Source of the DNA: Poa pratensis
Lineage: Eukaryota; Streptophyta; Magnoliopsida; Poales; Poaceae
DNA length: 64,000 nucleotides
Reading direction: 5' to 3'
Assembly: GCA_947311845.1 (NCBI GenBank)
Contig: CAMZMU010000081.1
Span: 5,966,551 to 6,030,550, forward strand
The notes under the pieces are model-generated. The model was given only the letters and a program-made list of their open reading frames with translations, was not told where the DNA came from and made no database searches. Each line of letters opens with the position of its first letter. The stretch's first letter is position 1. Made by a program: the position numbers and the translations under genes. Below, one piece after another: positions 1 to 12,300 of this stretch.

Positions 1-1745
1 ATTTCTGGTGTCTGAATGAACGAAACATCATGTTCACCATAGCATGTTCTAGTTTCCAAGGTCCGATCCTCCGTTACATCGTCGGGATCATTTTCATGCA
101 CATAACTGAACACATCTATACCACTGGAAGAAGCATCAGGATATATCAGACCATTCTGACAAGCTAAATCATGAGCTGAGCAGGTACTATGATCATCTAC
201 AACAGTGTCCACAGAAATGTCGATGTGGTCATTGACAAGCGTACCGACAGAAATACCCTTATCAGAAAGATTAGCTTGAGAGATCTGGGAACTAAGGTCC
301 TCAAAAACAGAAACTTCTGGAACATCCAAGTTAAATATGTCTTCTTTATTACTGGAATGACCATGATATGACAGTGACCTTTCCTCAACATCTATCTCTT
401 CTAATTTTTCGCTGGAGACACTGGAACACCCTTCAGATTGTAGACCATCAGTCAATGAGATACCTTTAACATCACAAACTTTTTCCGACAAAATACTGGA
501 CACATCATAGGAACTCTCCACAGTCCCCAGGCTACTGATACGGACTACATTCTCTTGACATGCATCATGACCACAATCAATCGATGAACCATCATGCCTT
601 TCACTTGAAAATAATGTGGTGCTATAAGTTGGTGAATTTGTGTGAGTAGAATTTTGGCTGACTCCATCGGAACCAACAGCTACAAACTGTGAAACCACCT
701 CACACTTACCATAAGGCATATCTGTTTCAATTGAACGAATTTCAAAAATGCCGTGGGAAAGGACCTCCTCCATATGCATTTCCCTTGCTGTAACATCTTC
801 AAAGTTACCCTGCAACTCACCTTGAATACCAACAGGACCACTGATACTCTTCCCCGTATCCATATCATTTGGCAGAGATTTTGCTCCTGGCCGGTCTATA
901 GTTGAGATTATCCCATCAGTGAAGTCACCAATCTTATGCATGTAAATCGCAACAACCTCCTCCTTGACACTAGTGGTTTCTGTACAGAGATCTTTTTCAT
1001 CTCCCGAACTCTTCCTTCCTTCATGTGGATTACCAACGGTACTGTCCACATTGTCACTATTAGAACCCATAGCTTTGTAATGATCAGAGCTACAATCTGG
1101 AAATACCATTTTTGAGGTTTCCAGCTGATTACCCTTGCCAGCATCCGTTAGATGACTACTGGAAGGTTCATGATTAGAATTACGAGCTTCTGAACCACGT
1201 GATGTCGACCAATTTGTATCAAGGAGTTCGGCAGCAATCTCTGCACGTTCTAATGAGCACACCCTATCCACAGCATGGGCACTGTCCTTAACTGGTTTCC
1301 GTCCAAACATCAGCTCAAGTATGGTGCTCCGTCTTGCGAGTACCTTCCCATCCCCAGCACTAGCTTCCATGGTTGAGATATCACAAGAAATACTCTTTGA
1401 CTTCCTTAACTGAGTATCCTGCGTCGGCACCACCAGTTCATCTCCAGGAGATGAAACAGACACAACAAAGCCCCCTTCCCCAGTACTAGAGTCTGCATCC
1501 CTGAGGAAGTGAGCCTCACCATTGCTATCCAAGTACATATTAAAGCCGGCTTCGACGCCGTTCACAGCAATTTTGACCACCTTCTCCCTTGTCTTGAGCA
1601 CCCCCTGGAACTTGCCAAACCGCACGTACCACGGCGAGCTCTTGAAGCTTCCATCCTGCTGCTGCACAACAACTATGTCAACGGCGCCGCCAAACGGATG
1701 GAATGGGGCGGCGACCGTATACAAGACCTTTCCGACGGCGTACAT
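1..1745 (-). CDS. PAH: Phosphatidate phosphatase PAH (lipin family), 5' part
   Basis: The minus-strand frame is open from ATG at 1743-1745 to the window edge (about 581 codons, no stop), so the C-terminal part lies outside. Residues 1 to about 85 are a lipin N-terminal (N-LIP) domain; recognisable pieces are PFHPFGGAVD, VVQQQDGSFKSSPWYVRFGK and MYLDSNGEAHFLRD. The rest is a long acidic, serine-rich linker typical of plant PAH. In the family, the C-LIP domain with the DxDxT catalytic motif follows; it is not visible here. PAH is a Mg-dependent phosphatase that makes diacylglycerol from phosphatidate, moving between cytosol and ER, and limits phospholipid synthesis. Oddity: the N-terminus reads MYAVGKVLYTVAAPF. 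Plant homologues as I recall them have about seven more residues between GKV and YTV. Coding is uninterrupted, so the gene looks intact over this part. Confidence 0.9.
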   Translation of the reverse strand, partial: MYAVGKVLYTVAAPFHPFGGAVDIVVVQQQDGSFKSSPWYVRFGKFQGVLKTREKVVKIAVNGVEAGFNMYLDSNGEAHFLRDADSSTGEGGFVVSVSSPGDELVVPTQDTQLRKSKSISCDISTMEASAGDGKVLARRSTILELMFGRKPVKDSAHAVDRVCSLERAEIAAELLDTNWSTSRGSEARNSNHEPSSSHLTDAGKGNQLETSKMVFPDCSSDHYKAMGSNSDNVDSTVGNPHEGRKSSGDEKDLCTETTSVKEEVVAIYMHKIGDFTDGIISTIDRPGAKSLPNDMDTGKSISGPVGIQGELQGNFEDVTAREMHMEEVLSHGIFEIRSIETDMPYGKCEVVSQFVAVGSDGVSQNSTHTNSPTYSTTLFSSERHDGSSIDCGHDACQENVVRISSLGTVESSYDVSSILSEKVCDVKGISLTDGLQSEGCSSVSSEKLEEIDVEERSLSYHGHSSNKEDIFNLDVPEVSVFEDLSSQISQANLSDKGISVGTLVNDHIDISVDTVVDDHSTCSAHDLACQNGLIYPDASSSGIDVFSYVHENDPDDVTEDRTLETRTCYGEHDVSFIQTPE

Positions 1746-2459
1746 TTTGCCCACAAAGTTATGAACTTCTGTGCGGCACCGAACATCAAACCATGAAACA
1801 CTGGAACCTCTAGCATGTGATTTCCGGGCGACCTAGACCATCCATCTCAAAGATCACTCTTTTCATTATTCCCCAGCTCATTCACAATCATGAGAAACAT
1901 TCAAGAATATGCATTCCTAACCCTTATTGCTTTCACCTCAGAAGTCCAACCAATCCGAAGAAATCAAGGACTGCCCGATCACCCAATCGGGGATTATCCT
2001 TACCTGAATTAATCTGAACTTTACACCAATCAAAGTAAGCTCATGGCGCAGGATAAAAATCAAGAAACCACCAGGGCAGGATCGGGAACCGACACCACCC
2101 AAAAATACCTCCGATTTCCTCCCCAAATTCGAGGAACACAACCTGAAGAGATCAACACTCCTGGGTAATCTGTACCAGGACAAAAACAAATACCCAAGAA
2201 ACAACAAATCAAGCCCGCAAATCAGAACTCGAAAAGAAAGGATCTGTTCACGATCCAATAAAAAACTAAGAGACCGAGGAGGCTCGATACAACTCACTCG
2301 GATTTGTGTATTTAGGGATGGCAGATCAGCGAGGTTCGCTGGAAGGAATTCGTGCGGGCGTAGGAGAGTATATTCCGGGATCAAATGATGCCGGAGAAGG
2401 GGATAATTTCACCCTTCACCGGCATAGAATTGTGTATCCTGATGACGATATCAGTTATA
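1746..2459 (-). promoter_or_regulatory. 5' leader and proximal upstream region of PAH
   Basis: This lies upstream of the PAH start on the minus strand. A consensus splice donor (CAG then GTAAGG, minus strand; first intron base at 2003) suggests an intron in the 5' untranslated region. The matching acceptor, somewhere between about 1750 and 1850, is not clear by eye. No TATA box stands out. Frames that run through here have no ATG and are not treated as coding. Confidence 0.45.
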
Positions 2460-2715
2460 CTCCCTCCATCTCAAAATACAAGGCGCACTTTAATTTCGTT
2501 GGTCAACGACGTCCAATTTTGACCATGATTTGTATTTATAATATGACCATAAAATTATTATAAAAATATATGAAATGAAAGAATTTTGCAAGACAAATCC
2601 AACAATACCATTTATACATTCTAGATCCACATAACTCATGAAATATTAACGGTCAAAGTTGAGCGCTGAAGACCAGCACAAAAATAGCGCGCCTTATATT
2701 TTGAGACGGAGGGAG
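2460..2715. mobile_element. Stowaway MITE (Tc1/mariner type)
   Basis: Terminal inverted repeats begin CTCCCTCCATCTCAAAATA and end in the complementary TATTTTGAGACGGAGGGAG. Both sides carry the TA target duplication (2458-2459 and 2716-2717). Length is 256 bp with an AT-rich, non-coding middle. It sits just upstream of the PAH leader and so may lie in its promoter. Confidence 0.92.
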
Positions 2716-2929
2716 TAACTTATTATTTCTTGATTCGGTCCTTCTTTTTCTTACTTTTACCATTTGCTGTTTTGGTTTGGAGTTTTTGTATCTTTGGCAA
2801 TTTACGCTGTCTTTTGGCACCTATTGTGCAAAAGGCCAACGCTAGCCTTTTGTATTTAGAAACGTTTTAATGTGCATGTTCAGTCCGCACATAGTCAACA
2901 TATGAGGAATCTAAAACATATTATATTTA

Positions 2930-4666
2930 CTAGCAAAGTGCCCGTGCGTTGCAACGGGATTGAAAAAATATATGTTATGAAGGATTTGGGTTACACAATG
3001 GTTGAGACAAATGATGAATTTCTGCTGTGTTAGAGCCTGCTAATGACTAACTCACATATTTCACATTATATCGTGTACTTATTATCAGTAACCTTGGTAG
3101 AATGATAGTACTCCTACTACCACGCCCAGCAAGCAGTATTACATGTATTGAACTAAGGAGACTACCGGAGGTTCAGGATAAATTAAGCAACATGAAACAA
3201 CATCATGCCGTAAAATGAAGTTGTGTATAAGACATTAGCACAGTAACTACTACCCATAAAAAGAACGAAATCTAGGTAGGAAGAGAACACCTGAGAAAAT
3301 GATAGTTGCTTGCGTCGTCATTGGCGTAGCCGACGTCCTCCTCGACCATCAGTAGCGCGGCCACGTCGTCCTTCGTGCCTGTCATCCCGTGGGGGGTAGC
3401 ACATGTGTCATCGTTGGCGCTAGTAACGACGCCAGACGCGTCGCGGCGTCGGCAGCGGAGGCCACGACGGTCCGGGCGTGAGCAGAATGCTACGAGCCCC
3501 ACTCATAGGTCATAGGAGGTGCATCGAGGGGCCTGTCCTGGTCGCCGTCGTCGACTGTATGAGCCTGGAGCGACCCGACGCGCAGCGCTGCGATGCTGGT
3601 GTCCCCAATTCGGAGCCAGGGACGCTGGGCTGGGCCGAGTCGGCCGGCCGGCCTTGACGAAACCGTCAATTCGCTGCTCGAGGTGGAGAAGCGTGTGGCG
3701 GTGCGACGCGCGCTGCCACAGATGCACCACGGCTCGCCATTGTTCGTGAACATACATATTTGGGTGGGTTACCAATCACACTCAATAGTTAACTTGAAAC
3801 ACGATCACCTTCGGCCATGCTGGGCGCCTGTGCCAGGCCTTCCAATCACGCCTCAGATAATTAAAGGAAGATCGGGATGTACGAACACGACATAGCGCGC
3901 CAGCCGCAGGTTATGGCTGCCGCCAGCGTGGAGTCTCGTCCCGGGAGGATCCGAAGCAAGCGGCAGCCCTCATGCTCGCGCTGCTTGGGCGGAGGCGAGG
4001 CGAGCGAGTTGTAGTCTTGCAGAGGCTCGCGCCGGAAGCGCTCTTGCCGCCAGCGCCGCCGCGGGGGCGTGGGCTGCGGGGACCTAGGGAGCTACGCTGG
4101 GAGGCTTTTCGCTGGTGCCGGTGGTCGTCGAGACGGCCCTCCGTTGTCCGATGCGTGACCGCGCGCGGCATGTTCGCCAGCGGACGACGCTCCTCCCTGC
4201 CCAGCGGCCATGGCCCTCGGTCAGTCGGCCTGGTTTCTCCAGCGACGACGCCCGGCATGGTCCTTGGGTCGCATCATCCCGGACGTCTGCTCGTGCGGAC
4301 GTCAAAGACAGAGAAGATGACACGTCTAAAGTCGCTCATGGCGCTGGCGCTCACGGGCGGTTCGGCGAGTTGCACTCCTCCGACGTAAATTTCCCCGGCA
4401 ATCAACTTTGAGCTTCCCTCGATTGGATTGTAAACCAATCATCTGTTCTGAAACCCTCCGGACTCCTACTCCTGTACGGCTGTACGTTGCCTGCCAACAA
4501 TTTCCTACTCCTCTACGAATCGAGAGAAGAACGGAGAGATCGATCGGGAGAAGTACTCCGATTGGTTGTATCGTGAGGAACGGTTTTTGACGTGCTTTTT
4601 TTAGCGAGGGTTTTTTTTTACGTACCACCGCAACCACGGTCGCTTACGTATATTATATAGTAGAGA
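2930..4666 (-). mobile_element. Non-autonomous Helitron
   Basis: On the minus strand the element starts at 4666 with TCTCTACTATATAATA and ends at 2930 with CTAG. About 8 bases inside that end lies a CCCGT...ACGGG hairpin (2941-2958), the usual Helitron 3' structure. The flanking host bases are A (4667) and T (2929, minus-strand sense), the expected A/T insertion site with no duplication. At 1737 bp it is too short for a Rep/helicase gene, so it is non-autonomous. Its interior is GC-rich compared with its flanks. Confidence 0.8.
3280..4420. other. GC-rich cargo inside the Helitron, origin unknown
   Basis: This stretch is markedly GC-rich and has overlapping open frames on both strands, the longest 138 codons, none of which I recognise. 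Helitrons often carry captured gene pieces; the composition fits that, but the source gene cannot be named from sequence alone. No splice structure is obvious. Confidence 0.4.
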
Positions 4667-5388
4667 TGAACAGGGTAAATATTATACCCCAAAAACATCT
4701 TCACCGGCCTTTCGACTGAAAAACATCAAAACTGACCTTGTGACAAAATTTCAGTGCAAAATGAATATATTTCGAAAATAATATTGAATCTAACCCTTTT
4801 GTAGCGCATGCACTACATTGTAGGGTCCTGCTCCTCCCAAAGTGGCAACATCGGGCCCATTATGAATAAGTTTGTAGCGTCCTGGGATGGGCCCTGTACA
4901 TTTCGGGAACACATGTAATTTCAAACACATGTAATTTTTTATCTATAAATATGAAATTTCATGATGGTTAGACAAGTACATAATATTTCGTGTATTATTT
5001 GTTTATGTTAGTTTATTTTTTGAATGTTTAGACCATGTTTCACACATATTTTCATCTATAAATTTTTACAAACAATTTACAAGTTATGTGCTACTTTTTA
5101 AAATTAATTTGATGCTTAATATTGATCAAGCAAATTTCTATGCTATGTGTAGATGATGGTAATATGTTGTTAGTTTAATCAACAGATCGTGTTTGTACTA
5201 ATGGTCTACTTTTGTATATTAGTTGTAAATGTGTTTATTGAAATGAAACTATGACCAGGGATAGTATCCCGACTCGAATAAAATACTTTTAAACCTGAGA
5301 TCCATGTTAACTAAGGATGTTTCTGAAAATGGATTTGTAAGAATTATGATTATGACATGTGAAGTTAGTAAATTATCCGAAGGCTTTT
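4667..5388. other. AT-rich intergenic DNA
   Basis: No gene or complete repeat is recognised. This is the left half of the locus into which the copia element inserted; it continues at 19123. Confidence 0.5.
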
Positions 5389-5644
5389 TGAAAGTGCATG
5401 AGCCCTCGTGTGTGGTTTTGTTAATTAATGACAATCTCTATGGACTAATGGTTGCATTGAGCTATCCTTGTAGGGCTTGTCCATTGGCAATTCTTGAACA
5501 CCATGTGTTGGTATCAAGATTGAAAGAAGAAGATAAAGTGATGACCAAAGTAATATTCAAGTCATCATATATATTAAGAGAAGAAGATGAAGTGCAAGTT
5601 GAAGAGAAGCATATCGAAGAAATCCTATGCTTGAAGCTTGTCAC
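5389..5644 (+). repeat. Copia left LTR, 5' segment (interrupted)
   Basis: It begins with the LTR terminus TGAAAGTGCA and runs until it is cut by the gypsy insertion. It resumes at 14173, after the second copy of the GTCAC duplication, and continues to 14321. There it joins gag-like sequence at a short shared stretch (TAAAGGAGAAGAG). Confidence 0.75.
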
Positions 5645-7136
5645 TGATAACCCACAAGTATAGGGGATCGCGTGTAGCCTTTTCGATAAGTAAGAGTGTC
5701 GAACCCAACGAGGAGCTAAAGGTAGGATAAGTAATCTCTCAAGTTCTATCAACCACTGATACAACTCTACGCACACTAAACGTTTGCATTATCTAGAAAA
5801 TAAAACTACAGTAACAATACGGGTATGAGAGGTAGTTTTGCAAGATAATAAATACAAGAAAGTAAAAGTTAGTGCTGCAGTAATAAAGTACACTAAGTAA
5901 CCATATACTAACAGTACCATGAGTGTGGAAAAGTGGTGGTAATTGTGGTGGCTTTGTCCAAGATTAATTAGTGAAGGTACTTGGTTCATTGTCCTCGATG
6001 CAGTTTTCTATGTGGGAGAGGCTAAATATACATGCACTCCACTACTTGGGATTACAAGTACTATATGATTGGATTGTTAGCAGGCCTCTGCAAATACTAA
6101 CAATGCATTAAGGTTTCCCCAACCATAGTCTTAAGTTCATGGTCCTCTTACTCCCATACGTGCAACTAATCGGTTCGTGTTCTCAGGTTTCTGTCACTCC
6201 GGCAGAACTTCCCCCGCTTCGTTTACAAATACTACCAACCCTAGTGTGTTTGATCCATGCGCGCACAAATATAATGGACACCAAAGGACAATACCATATA
6301 GACATACAACTCTAATGAACCTCATGCATTCAATTAAGCAATCAAAAGACAAATAAACTACGGAAGCATGATGTAAATCGTAGGATAAATATTATAGCAT
6401 CAAACACCATGTTTACATAGGACGGTACAGAGGTTTATGGGAGGATGAACCACTGAATACAAGGAGGAGATGGTGATGGAGATGGCGGTGAAGACGGCGG
6501 AGAGGGCAGCGAGGAGCGCAGGGCGGCGGCGGCGGCGCGGGGAACTCCTTCCCCGCCGCCGGCATCATGGGGAGCGCCGCCCCTTAGCCTCCCTCCTTCA
6601 TGGCTTCTTGGGAGCCCTCCCCCATGGAGATGGGATCCATGGGGGAGGCAAAAACGTGGCTTTTGGTGGCTGAAATTTGTGGGTGGAGGAGTCCTCCACG
6701 AGTTAGGTTTCCTCCCTTTATATATCTTCTCGGATTTCCGTCACCCCTTTTAGGGTTCCACCAAAACTGGCCTACAGGCCGCGTCCGAACTCCGATTGGG
6801 CTGATCTCGGGCTTAAAATCTTCGTATGGAAAATTGTGACAACTTTCTCTTTAATTGGATTTCCATTTGACGTCGTCTTCGAGGGTCAAACTAACAATCT
6901 TCGTAAAAAGTTCTCATACAGATTTCAGGAAAGTCCCAATTCGACTCCAACAAGGTTTCCTCTTGTATTTTTGATAATTCCTACACATCAAAGAGTAAAA
7001 CAAGAACATTGTGCACTTTTGCAACTATTAATAGGTTAGTAAAAATAAATCATAAACTTAATATAAAAAACAAGTGTCAAAGGCATAATATTAACATGAA
7101 ACAATCAAAAATTATAGATACGTTTTGCACGTATCA
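5645..7136 (-). repeat. 3' LTR of the gypsy-type element
   Basis: In minus orientation it starts TGATACGTGCAAAACGTATC and ends TTGTGGGTTATCA, with TG/CA ends, 1492 bp. It differs from its partner only by scattered substitutions and small indels. Short open frames in its GC-rich middle (about 6470-6840) have counterparts in the other LTR and are not genes. Confidence 0.9.
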
Positions 7137-8880
7137 ACATCCCCAAGCTTAATTCCTGCTCGTCCTCGAGTAGGTAAATGATAACAAAATAATTTTTGAT
7201 TATAAATGTTATGATCAGATATTTAACAATTGCATGATGTATGGATAATAAAACTTAGCAATCATGTTTCCTAATGAAAAGTATCAACGAACTAAGAGTT
7301 CATAACATGAAATTTCTAAACATCTACAAGATTGCAATGTTCGTAATAAGATTTGACAAAATTGTATCTCGCTTGCCTTTATTTGAAGGGCAAAACATAA
7401 ATGCCAAGGCACCTCTGAAGTTCAAGTGAAGACTAGATATAGAGATATCAAAGATAAAAGCATCATAGTTATACCTCAATTAATCGTATTCTGGGACAAG
7501 CACATTACACTAAGAACGACAGCTATGCTCTCGAAGAAGTGCTCAAAGAAAGGATGGTGACTCAACATAAAAATAAATGATTAGCCCTTCGCAGAGGGAA
7601 GCAGGGATTAACACGTGCTAGAGCTTTTTGTTTTTAAAAACAGAGGTTAAAAAAAATGTTTTGAGAGGTGTTTGTTAATTGTCAACGAATGGTAGCGGAC
7701 GAAAACAGTATTCCCCTTGTCAAACAGACTTTTAAGAGCGGCTCCCATGAAGGACGTTATTTCTACCAGCAAGGCAGATCATCCCTCTTTCTCTTTGGTT
7801 TACACACGCAAGTATTTCACTGTTTGTCATTGCTTACTGATAAATCAGAGCAAAAGTGTGAAGAGAATTAAACGGTTAAAGTTGTAATTAATTGGGACTG
7901 GGCACCCCGTTGCCAGCTCTTTTTGCAAAATTATTGGATAAGCGGATGTATATGCCACTAGTCCAGGTGTAAAAGTCTGTTTGACAAGTTGAATAAAGAA
8001 TAACCCACTACTTCCTCATGAGCTGGTAACATTGACACAAAAAGGGAAATATTTTGAAGGTTTTAAAGGTAGCACATGCAAATTTATTTGGAATGGCTTG
8101 AAATACCATGCATAGGAATTTTTGGTGGACTCTTTGGGATAACTTGGTTTTAAGGATTTGGATGCACGAGCAGCATTCCCGCTCAGTACAAGTGAAGGCT
8201 AGCAATAGACTGGGAAGCGACAACCACGAGAGCGATAACGGTCATAATCATGCTTGCGACAAAATAAAATTAACGGAGACATAAAATCGATACTAAAACT
8301 CTGAGTCAAAATAGATCATCAAGGCTTAATTGACTTTTATTTTTCAGTCATAACATGTGTGAGCATGTGCCAAGTCGATTCAAGTGAATGATTCAGAGGA
8401 GGATACCATCCTGCCATACCGTTTTACGAAAAGAACAATGCATGTAAATATCTATATGACATGATATGCACTATTAGCTAGTTGAGGCCAACCATAAGAA
8501 AACATAAACCACTAAACAATATCATTCACACATCATTTTTAAGTTTCAACAAATAATCCATTAACCAGGTAAACTTTGTAACACAAGGGATAAATAAAAG
8601 ATATGACGATCAACTTATTAATGTAACTGGTGTTTGATGCTAAGATAAATAAATAATAAGATACAGACGCTCACTAGTGGTGTCTCTCCATAAAAAATAA
8701 CTAACATGTTGGGTGAACAAATTACAGCTGGGCAATTGACAAATAGTGAGCGCATGACAATGCATATACATGACATGATGATTACTATGATATTTAATTG
8801 GGCATTACGACATAATACATAGACCGTCATCCAACAGCGTCTATGACGATCCACTTATTAATGTAACTGGTGTTTGATGC

Positions 8881-10609
8881 TGATGCATGTAAAATGCATA
8901 CATGAACTTTGCACTTTAATTGCTTATATTCCAATCATATTTGCATCATATAAGGGTTATATCAATGTTTTATAATGATTTTTGGGAATATTCATTTATT
9001 TCCTATTTTTATGGAATTAACCCTGCACAGGCAGAAAACCCCGTTTTCTTATTTTAATGTTTCAGGGACCCAAACGTCAATGAAATCACCTGGAAATTTA
9101 CGGGCGTCAATATTTGGAAGGAAGAAGACCTGTGGCCGAAGGAAGCGAACAAACGGAGGTCCGAGGACCAAACGGGGGTGGCCCACGCGGCCAGGTACTG
9201 TGGCCGCGTGGGGCCCACTCGTTTGGCCCTCGTGGCTCCGTTGCCTTCGATCTTTTCTCCACCAACATCGTCTTGACCTAAAAACGCCTATATAAAAGGT
9301 CCCCCGACGTTCTCTGGAAGGAGCGCCGCACAAACACAGAAACACCGAAACGGAGATCAGGAGCTGCAGATTGGAGGGGGAAAACTCCGGCGGGGCGCTG
9401 CCGGCGTGGTCTCCATCTTCTCCATCGACTTCTCCACCGTCTCCATGATGAAGAGGGAGTAGTCCACCTCTGGACTATGGGTTTGTGGAAGTAACTTATG
9501 TATCTCTCCTCTCTTGAGCTTCACTAATTAGCAACGTATGAGCTGCTGAACATGATTACGGTCACCGTTGTAATACCTTTGTGGTGGATCTTTATGAGTT
9601 AATATATGTTTGAGATTGCAATGTTTGTTTCAGTTATGAGTATAGATGCATATTATGTACCCCGTTCTTGTCTACTTGTTTTGATCAAGCATGTTTATGA
9701 GAGCGTGTGTGGGGGAACGTGTGCATTAGTTGGAGTAACGAGGGTGGCTAGTGCAGTGAACGTGAGAGAAAGTTCTGCGATCCACTTTGGTATCTTTACC
9801 TTACTTTGTTGCCTCACTAGGGATAAACTAAAATACCATGCTACCGGGGATGTGGGCGTGACCATTGCCACTACTCCATGACTAGATCTAGCATGTTCTT
9901 ATTTTCACTTCATGTCATGATACTTAATGCTATACTCTGAGTTATCTTAATTACTGAGGTGTTATGATTTAGTTCGCATCTTGGTGGAGTATAAGAGAGG
10001 TTAATAACCAAAAGATCTCTATGTTAGAACGTGATGCCCATATATCTAAGTAACTTGTTATCAAACCCTGTGTTGCAATCTCATATGTTAACTGTGTGTG
10101 TTCCATTGTCTACCACTTTATAAAGAGAGAGTGCATTTGTGAAACCATGAACCCCAGTCCATTTTTAATCATAAGAAACACCTTTCCAACACCATATACC
10201 ACTTTTCTATTTTCAGCCATCATTAAATCCGAAAATACAAAAATACTTTTCATCTTGCATACATCATTCAAAAACCCAAAAATATCATTTATCATTGCAT
10301 CCACCATCATTGCATATTTATTTCTTGTTTGCATTGCATAACTATCCTGATATCATTCTTACACCTTGTGCTTGATAACCACAGGTGAGGTTGAGGACCA
10401 AAACATCTAACCTTGTTTTGTAGGTAAACAAAAGAAGGATAAGAAGATAAATCTACCACTTCAGATTCCCCGAGAGTTCGATATTAAACCCTCGAGTCAC
10501 CCCTCGTGGGGAAAACTGTCTTCCACTTACTATACACTCTGCACTTGGAGTCTCAACCTAATCCCGTTTACTTTTGCAGGTATCAAGGCCTTGCTCTTCG
10601 GGACCATCA
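8881..10609 (+). mobile_element. Solo LTR nested in the gypsy interior
   Basis: It begins TGATGCATGTAAAATGCATA and ends CGGGACCATCA, flanked by the target duplication GATGC (8876-8880 and 10610-10614), 1729 bp. No internal region or second LTR remains, so it is a product of LTR-LTR recombination. A relative of the same family lies in opposite orientation at 37313-39062. Confidence 0.9.
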
Positions 10610-11929
10610 GATGCTAAGATAAATAGATAATAAAATACAGCCGCTTCAAGTTTAGTTAAGTTCATATGTTGCTCAAAAAACAAAGTTTAAAGGTTTGCAA
10701 ACCGAGGGGTTATTGATGAAGAGGGATGCGGGGACATCCCCAAGCTTATGACTTTGGTTCTTCAATATTCCATAGTTTGGTGTTCCTTCATTCTCTGTGA
10801 AAAAACTTCAACACAAAAACTTTCCCATTCTTTTCTGCGGTTAGACATTAGTACAATAGATAATATTTCCCAAGTGCTACTATTAAACCAAATAAAATTT
10901 TGTTTTTAAGTTACAGAAAGGTTGCTTAAATGGCCAACTTATAAATGAAAGGTAAGAACCATTAAAAATCAAATGAAAACGAAAAGAGGCCACTCTTGCA
11001 ACAAAAGTCAGAATCTGTCCAGAAAAACAGCAGCTGGAAAACGCAATTTTTAGGTGCACTTAAACATGCCCGAAATTTTAGCCAATTTTTGTACATGCAG
11101 AGGATTAGGTGCTACAACATCAGTAATTTTTCGTGATTTTTAGAGCTTCCAGTAAAATATGAAAAATCGCGCAATAAGCAGTAGATACCGAAAACAGAAA
11201 ATCACTTTTTACATATGTATCAACTAAGCTAAATGGATAAAACTTGGTACTTTATTTTTGATAAACTAAGAAACCAGAGGCTAAGCAAGACCTAAACATG
11301 CTAGCTACAGCAAGGAAAACTCTAAAAAAAATCAAAAGTAAAACCCAAATAAAATTAAAATAAAGAACCAAACAAAGAAGCAAAACAAAAGAAAATATTT
11401 TTGTTATTTTGAATTTATAAGTGAAAGTAAAGAAGCAATCGAAACCAAATAAGGAGCCTAATAAAACTAAAGAAGGTAAAACCAAGACATATAAAAGCAA
11501 TTATAATACAAGTTAAGACAATACATATCATGTGGACGGGTAATATAGAGTATGAACGAGACAACCTCATGTTAGTTGATGAATAGGGGGATGACTCGGG
11601 CATCCCCAAGCTTAGATGATTGTATCTTCTTGAATATGTTCTTGGGATGCACCTACACATCCCCAAGCTTGAGCTCTTGCGTCTTCTTATTCATCTCATA
11701 TCACCATATTGATTAGATCTTATAAGCTACATCCACATAAAACTTCACAAAACTCATTAGTAGGGTTAGTACTCATTAAATAAAATCCACTCATGTTCAA
11801 GCATTGACAAGTTTTATAATTTTTACTCAACATTAGCCACTGTATATACTAAGGTGTTCATGATTTCCGTTGTCCGTCGAAAAACTAATGAAACTAACAA
11901 CACCAAGTACAATATTGAATAAACAAAGA

Positions 11930-12300
11930 AATCTGTCAAAACTGAACAGTCCGTAAAGATGGCATTCAACGAGATAGTTAAGTAGCTCAAATCGAAAAAC
12001 TTTAGTCTAATGAAAGAAAGATAATAATCTCAGGTTTATGCACAAAAATTTTCAAGTCAAAATACTATTCTGAGATTTATCACGATTTTATTTACAGAGA
12101 AGCACAAAATCTGTCTAAACAGAACAGTCAGTAAAGATCGAATTTTTCGACCTATCTACGTACCTTAAATCAGAAAAAGTTAGTCTAATGAAAGAAAGCT
12201 AATAAGCATCACTTTGCACTCAAGAAATTTCAGATCAAGATCACGTTCTGGTGATTTTAAACATTTAATACGGTGGAGCACAGAAAATCTGTTTCTGGAC
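11930..12300. repeat. Diverged repeats of about 178 bp
   Basis: Units beginning AAATCTGTC at about 11930, 12105 and 12284 share AACAGT, GTAAAGAT and TTAGTCTAATGAAAGAAAG at equivalent positions. They lie close to the primer-site end of the element. Confidence 0.6.

Noticed and set aside
1509..1796. Plus frames across the PAH start
   Set aside because: Antisense to the conserved N-LIP domain.
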